This document shows, piece by piece, positions 62,299-64,000 of a DNA stretch of 64,000 nucleotides. How positions within the stretch are numbered: position 1 is the stretch's first letter; every line of letters starts with the position of its first letter. This DNA is from JBBRSD01 sp038245725. Lineage in GTDB: Bacteria > Actinomycetota > Coriobacteriia > Anaerosomatales > JAAXUF01. The position numbers and the translations under genes are program-made. The notes beneath the pieces were generated by a model. The model was given only the letters and a program-made list of their open reading frames with translations. It was not told where the DNA came from and made no database searches. The stretch is from assembly GCA_038245725.1 (NCBI GenBank), contig JBBRSD010000010.1, forward strand, positions 16,429 through 80,428, read 5' to 3'.

Positions 62299-63915
62299 AT
62301 GTCGGGTGAAAACATCGTCGCCGGCGACGCAAAGGAACATCTCGAGCTGAGCGACGAGCAGTTTCGGCGAGCGATCGACGGCTCGCCCTTCCCGATCATG
62401 CTCCACGCCGACGACGGCGAGGTCATATTCATCAATCAGGCGTGGATTGAAATCAGCGGCTATTCCCATGCCGACATCCCGACGATAGGCGTCTGGCTGA
62501 AGAAGGCGCATGGCGCGGATGCCGAGATGATCTCGGCGATAATCGCCCCGCTCTATGCCATGGAACATCCAGGTGAGGTCACCGAACACCCGGTCCGAAC
62601 GACGACCGGTGAGTCACGAATGTGGGACTTCTCCACGGCGCCGCTCGGCAAGACCGAGGACGGCAGGCGCTTTGCGATCACCACCGCCCGTGATGTCACA
62701 ACGCGCCGCGCTGCGGCGACGGCGGTGCAGGAACAGGAGCAACGCCTGCAGGCGGTTATCGACAACGCGCCGTTCGGCGCCCACATGTACGAACTCACAG
62801 ACGACGACCGTCTGGTTCTCATCGGGTACAACCGCACGGCGCACGAGATGCTCGGCGTCGACCACGAGGCGCTCCTGGGACTCACTTTGGAAGAGGCGTT
62901 TCCCGGCAACGTGGGCACCGAGACGCCCGAGCGGTACCGTGAAGCGGCCCGGGAAGGAACCACGTGGGAAACCAAGCAGTACGCCTACGATGCCGGAGAC
63001 ATCAGCGGAGTCTTCCAGGTCATCGTCTTTCCCTACGGCCAGAATCGCGCATGCGTCTACTTCCGCGACCTGACCGAGAAGACCCGTCTTGAGGCGGCGC
63101 TCGAGGACAGCGAGATTCGATACAAGCGACTCTTCGAAACCACCCGCGAAGGCTTCTCCTACGGCAAGCTGATCTTCGACGATGAAGGCAGGCCGGTCGA
63201 TTGGATCTTCGTCGACGTCAACGACGCCTACGAGCGGTTGAGTGGATTCCACGACGTCATCGGCAAAAGAGTCCTCGAAGCGATCCCGAATTACCGAGAG
63301 ATCCTGCCCGAACTGTTCGACGCGTGTTGCCGCGTCGGGTCGACGGGCGAGCCTGAGGAGCTCGATGTCGAGCGAGCTGTCGGGACGATCCACATGTCGA
63401 TCAGCTGCCCTGAGGCGGGACATTTCGTGGCCCTCGGATGGGATATCAGCGATCGGAAACGGGCCGAAGGTGCACTCGCCAACTCCGCGCGTGCCTTGCG
63501 AGCGCTGAGCGGAGTCAACGAGGTGCTCGTCCGGGCCGAGAGCGAAGATGAGCTCCTCGGCGCGGTGTGTGACGCCATCATCCAGCACGCCGGATACCCC
63601 CTGTCGTGGGTAGGCTACGCCGTGCACGACGAGGCAAAGTCGATCCGCCCCGTGGGATCGGCCGGGTTCCCCCCGAACGCCCTGAGCTCGCTCAACCTTA
63701 GTTGGGACGAAGGGGACTACGACGCGCCAGGCGGTCGCGCGATTCGGACCGCAAAGCCGGTCATCGTACCCGACACTTGGATCGGGACGGACTTTGGGCT
63801 CTGGAGAGATTCGGCGAAGATCATGGGAGTTCGCTCTTCGATGAGCCTTCCGCTTGTCGGGGCGGCGCGCCGGGGCGTGGTGTATGAAGCTCCCTGCCCC
63901 ACTCCTGAAGCTTAG
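62299..63915 (+). CDS. multi-PAS/GAF sensor protein, possibly truncated
   Basis: A 538-residue protein from ATG 62299 (GTAGGGG upstream). Three PAS domains follow in series: about 20-140 (FRRAIDGSPFPIMLHADDGE, EISGYSHADIPT), 150-260 (LQAVIDNAPFGAHMYELTDD), and 270-385 (YKRLFETTREGFSYGKLIFD). From about 405 a GAF domain begins (ALSGVNEVLVRAESEDELL, HAGYPLSWVGYAV). It stops at RSSMSLPLV-type residues plus 18 more, before the GAF fold would be complete, and there is no output domain. Either it is truncated, or a frameshift hides the remainder. No histidine-kinase or GGDEF sequence appears in the last 85 bases. Confidence 0.8.
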   Translation: MSGENIVAGDAKEHLELSDEQFRRAIDGSPFPIMLHADDGEVIFINQAWIEISGYSHADIPTIGVWLKKAHGADAEMISAIIAPLYAMEHPGEVTEHPVRTTTGESRMWDFSTAPLGKTEDGRRFAITTARDVTTRRAAATAVQEQEQRLQAVIDNAPFGAHMYELTDDDRLVLIGYNRTAHEMLGVDHEALLGLTLEEAFPGNVGTETPERYREAAREGTTWETKQYAYDAGDISGVFQVIVFPYGQNRACVYFRDLTEKTRLEAALEDSEIRYKRLFETTREGFSYGKLIFDDEGRPVDWIFVDVNDAYERLSGFHDVIGKRVLEAIPNYREILPELFDACCRVGSTGEPEELDVERAVGTIHMSISCPEAGHFVALGWDISDRKRAEGALANSARALRALSGVNEVLVRAESEDELLGAVCDAIIQHAGYPLSWVGYAVHDEAKSIRPVGSAGFPPNALSSLNLSWDEGDYDAPGGRAIRTAKPVIVPDTWIGTDFGLWRDSAKIMGVRSSMSLPLVGAARRGVVYEAPCPTPEA

Positions 63916-63918
63916 CAT

Positions 63919-64000
63919 CTAGCCGGCCATGAGCTCGGGCATCGCCTCCTCTTCTGGGTTCTCGATTGCGGTGAGGGCTGGACGCATTGCGGCTGCAATC
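63919..64000 (-). CDS. C-terminus of an unidentified gene (partial)
   Basis: The last codons of a minus-strand frame end at TAG 63919-63921, reading …AAAMRPALTAIENPEEEAM-PELMAG. It continues beyond the right edge. Too short to assign. Confidence 0.35.
   Translation of the reverse strand, partial: IAAAMRPALTAIENPEEEAMPELMAG

Overview
This is a high-GC, gene-dense chromosomal window. It most resembles an anaerobic or facultative member of the Actinobacteria (Coriobacteriia-like). The reasons are the GC-rich codon use, frequent GTG and TTG starts, very large multiheme cytochromes, a double-cubane-cluster protein with its activator, LarB/LarC, the lipoproteins and Tat signal, and many c-di-GMP proteins. 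The taxonomic assignment is inference; no marker gene in the window fixes it. I see no prophage, IS element, CRISPR array or integrase. Signs of decay are limited to two frameshifted GGDEF genes and one ABC-permease remnant, plus a possibly truncated PAS/GAF gene at the right edge.

Layout. 0-8 kb: small membrane and secreted proteins, an eqolisin-like lipoprotein peptidase, a 7TM-GGDEF protein, a type I asparaginase and a CoA-binding protein. 7.6-9.3 kb: msrB-msrA, a VF530-family protein and tRNA-Ser(CGA). 9.4-17 kb: a PhnD-like binding protein interrupted by an in-frame TGA that is followed by a SECIS-like hairpin (selenoprotein candidate), a GH26 glycosidase, a PAS-HD-GYP protein, a thermonuclease, GtrA, tRNA-Ser(GGA) and a chemoreceptor. 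17-21 kb: Ku and LigD, a two-gene non-homologous end-joining module. 21-26.3 kb: a DUF2207 membrane protein, tadA, three more tRNAs and a phosphodiester glycosidase. 26.4-33 kb: an MFS protein, a SIMPL lipoprotein, a LOG-like protein, a Zwf-Gnd fusion and an amidohydrolase. 33-42 kb: a multicopper oxidase, serS, a TetR-controlled flavoprotein pair with twin palindromic operators, and the double-cubane reductase with its activator. 42-47.5 kb: pheA with a diguanylate cyclase, larB-larC and an octaheme-type cytochrome. 47.5-50.7 kb: a MarR-MFS-glycosylase operon. 50.7-55.7 kb: an electron-transfer locus with a membrane-anchored protein carrying up to about 29 haem motifs and a haem-motif sensor. 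55.8-64 kb: an FKBP, a huge polytopic membrane protein, an ammonium transporter, a pirin and a multi-PAS protein.

Themes. (1) Extracytoplasmic electron transfer: the cytochromes at 46.6 and 52.2 kb, the haem sensor at 51.2 kb and possibly the small CX10CH protein at 4.8 kb. (2) Redox protection and repair: MsrA/B, Ku-LigD, the MutY-like glycosylase and the thermonuclease. (3) c-di-GMP signalling: three GGDEF genes, two of them frameshifted, and one HD-GYP gene. (4) Serine and selenium: all four elongator tRNA-Ser species lie within 17 kb, serS is 9 kb further on, and the window holds a UGA-interrupted gene. The best candidate for something new is that UGA-interrupted binding protein. Secondary candidates are the perfect 30-bp inverted repeat inside ligD, the Zwf-Gnd fusion and the possible dual-start MsrA.
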